DNA from: a virus
IMG/VR virus record: IMGVR_UViG_3300032223_001135
Location: 1-23,969 of that record
Direction: 5' to 3' (one strand)
DNA: 23,969 bases
Shown here: positions 22,637 through 23,969 of the stretch, piece by piece
Position numbering within the stretch: position 1 is the first letter of the stretch
Layout of the letters: each line of letters starts with the position of its first letter
The notes under the pieces: generated by a model
What the model saw: only the letters and a program-made list of their open reading frames with translations
What the model was told of the DNA's origin: nothing
The model's database searches: none
Program-made: the position numbers and the translations under genes

Positions 22637-23793
22637 CCGGCGACATCCTGTCCTCGGCGGCTGCCGCGTCCACGCCAAAACCGGCGGCCGATGCCGAGCA
22701 GGTCACGCAGCGGCGAGACGGCGATGTCCTTGAGGCCCGTTCCACGAGCCGCCGCATAAAGACGGTCGATGATCTCCTGGCTCACATTGAGGCTGACTTA
22801 TCCAAGATGGAAGTCAGTGCATCCGAAGCGACCAAGTGGGAGGTCGCGACGGCCGGCGATGACGGCGAGCCGACGGTCACCGAGTTGCACCGCGTCTGGG
22901 TGCGGCTCAAGCCCAAGGCTGGCCCAGGCATCAAGGAAATCGTCGAGTCGATGATCGCGGCGGCGAATCTGCCACGGACGAAGCTCGCCAAGCACAAGAC
23001 GGCGAAGCGGTCTGGCCTCTGGCAGGTGCTGCCGATCGGCGACGTACACTATGCCAAATACGCCTACGGCAAATCGACGGGCGGCGATGACTACGATCTC
23101 AAGATCGCCGAGCGAGTTGTCAAAAACCTGAGCGACGAACTGCTCGAGATCGGCGACTCCTACAAGCCGGCGAAGCGGACGATTCTCTTCCTCGGCGACC
23201 TCTTCAACTCCGACGGCCCCGCGGGGCAGACGACGGCCGGCACGCAGCAGGACAACGACAGTCGCATTCAGCGGATGATTCAGGTCGGCTGCGACTCGCT
23301 GCTCTCGCTGGTCGAGAGGTCGGCGGCCACGGTCGAAACCGATGTGCTCGTCGTGCCGGGGAACCACGACGAAACCTTGACCTGGGCATTTCATCGCATC
23401 CTTCAGGAGAGGTTCAGGAACGACGGCAGGGTGACGGTGTCGGACAAATACACCCGCCGACAGTATGTCTCCTACGGCTCGAATCTGATCGGAGCCGCCC
23501 ACGGCGACCGCGCCAAGAAGAAGCTGCCTCAGTTGATGGCCCTGGAGGCCGCGTCCGACTGGGCCAGATGCTGGTATCGCGAGTACCACACGGGGCACCT
23601 CCATGGGCAGGCCGCCGAGAAGTTCATTGAGTCTGCGGATTCTGTGGTGATCCGAGTCTGCCCCTCGATCAGCCCGCCCGATCAGTGGCACTCCGACTCG
23701 GGCTACGTCGGAAATCGTCAGTGCATGGAGACGTTCATCTATGTGCCCGAGGGTGGCCTGACAGCCATGCACGTTGCGGGGCCAACGAAATGA
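22618..23793 (+). CDS. Calcineurin-like metallophosphoesterase
   Basis: The 391-residue protein carries all the usual di-metal motifs in order: GDVH (D142, H144), GDLF (D194), GNHDE (N249, H250, D251), AHGD (H295) and GHLHG (H327, H329). Residues 1-130 are a phage-specific front part: low-complexity start, a helix (TVDDLLAHIEADLSKM) and a beta section (VTELHRVWVRLKPK). Such proteins are common in phages and resemble SbcD-type nucleases, so action on DNA ends or nucleotides is likely, but no substrate is visible. It overlaps the dCMP-deaminase-like start at ATGA. Confidence 0.88.
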   Translation: MADSGLTGDILSSAAAASTPKPAADAEQVTQRRDGDVLEARSTSRRIKTVDDLLAHIEADLSKMEVSASEATKWEVATAGDDGEPTVTELHRVWVRLKPKAGPGIKEIVESMIAAANLPRTKLAKHKTAKRSGLWQVLPIGDVHYAKYAYGKSTGGDDYDLKIAERVVKNLSDELLEIGDSYKPAKRTILFLGDLFNSDGPAGQTTAGTQQDNDSRIQRMIQVGCDSLLSLVERSAATVETDVLVVPGNHDETLTWAFHRILQERFRNDGRVTVSDKYTRRQYVSYGSNLIGAAHGDRAKKKLPQLMALEAASDWARCWYREYHTGHLHGQAAEKFIESADSVVIRVCPSISPPDQWHSDSGYVGNRQCMETFIYVPEGGLTAMHVAGPTK

Positions 23794-23969
23794 CCGAACT
23801 GGACTACCTCCGAGAGGCGTGCCGATACGCCACGCAGCACTCGGGAGACGGGAACACGCAGAACGCTGCCATCCTCGTTACGCCTCGCCGCACGGTTTAC
23901 GCCGCAAACACATTCCCGACCGGCATCGCCCGATACGACAGCCGCCTCTCGCCGCCGAATAAATACTTC
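23790..23969 (+). CDS. dCMP/cytidine deaminase-like protein, cut by the window end
   Basis: Only the first 60 residues are present. They show the N-terminal pattern of deoxycytidylate deaminases: a first helix (YLREACRYATQHSGD), the strand AAILVTPRRTVYAAN, NTFPTGI and RLSPPNKYF, which normally lies just before the HAE zinc motif. That motif is outside the window, so activity cannot be confirmed. It would convert dCMP to dUMP for thymidylate supply. The ATGA overlap ties it to the phosphoesterase gene. Confidence 0.65.
   Translation, partial: MTELDYLREACRYATQHSGDGNTQNAAILVTPRRTVYAANTFPTGIARYDSRLSPPNKYF

Noticed and set aside
1-23969. CRISPR arrays, insertion sequences, tRNA or rRNA genes
   Set aside because: No regularly spaced repeats, transposase, terminal inverted repeats or RNA gene patterns were seen by eye; a tRNA scan was not possible.

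Overview
The window is one strand-consistent late operon of a tailed double-stranded DNA phage or prophage. Every gene I can support is on the + strand, and most neighbours overlap by a few bases (ATGA, GTGA or TTGA) or abut (TAAATG), so translation is probably coupled throughout. The head genes are of the HK97 type: P27-family small terminase, large terminase, HK97-type portal, prohead protease, and a major capsid protein with an N-terminal coiled-coil delta domain. The tail genes have siphovirus order: connector, head closure, gp10-like, DUF3168-like terminator, tail tube, frameshifted assembly chaperones, very long tape measure, tail tip. I see no sheath gene, integrase, lysis gene or tRNA. 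The DNA is GC-rich. The host cannot be fixed from the sequence; the style of the small Cys-rich tail-tip proteins suggests a Planctomycetes-like or other environmental host, but that is a weak inference.

Layout. 1-123: leader with a perfect 10-bp hairpin. 124-2961: terS, a putative homing endonuclease (tandem CxCxCG fingers plus PD-(D/E)XK nuclease), terL. 2963-8643: portal, a bacterioferritin-like protein, a 693-residue multi-domain prohead protease, major capsid protein. 8684-12550: a small beta-rich probable decoration protein, a GT-A glycosyltransferase, a 63-residue protein with a TTG start, gp6-like connector, a small beta protein, head closure, gp10-like protein, tail terminator. 12575-19226: two paralogous small tail-tube-like proteins, tail assembly chaperone G plus a -1 frame T extension, and a 1745-residue tape measure. 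19226-22239: two tail-tip candidates and three consecutive cysteine-rich proteins. 22264-23969: a small acidic/basic ORF, an HTH-like small protein, a calcineurin-type metallophosphoesterase and the start of a dCMP deaminase-like gene. This last part is where the structural module gives way to nucleic-acid metabolism.

The least ordinary content is in the head module. A bacterioferritin-like gene lies between portal and protease and appears to have lost several ferroxidase ligands. The protease carries a long C-terminal fusion that includes an internal domain duplication and a four-cysteine segment resembling a high-potential iron-sulfur protein. A GT2-like glycosyltransferase sits among capsid genes, where it could modify the virion. 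The tail module has a clear programmed -1 frameshift candidate (GGGGGAA), a tandem duplication in the tape measure, paired tail-tube-like paralogs and a run of Cys-rich tail-tip proteins.
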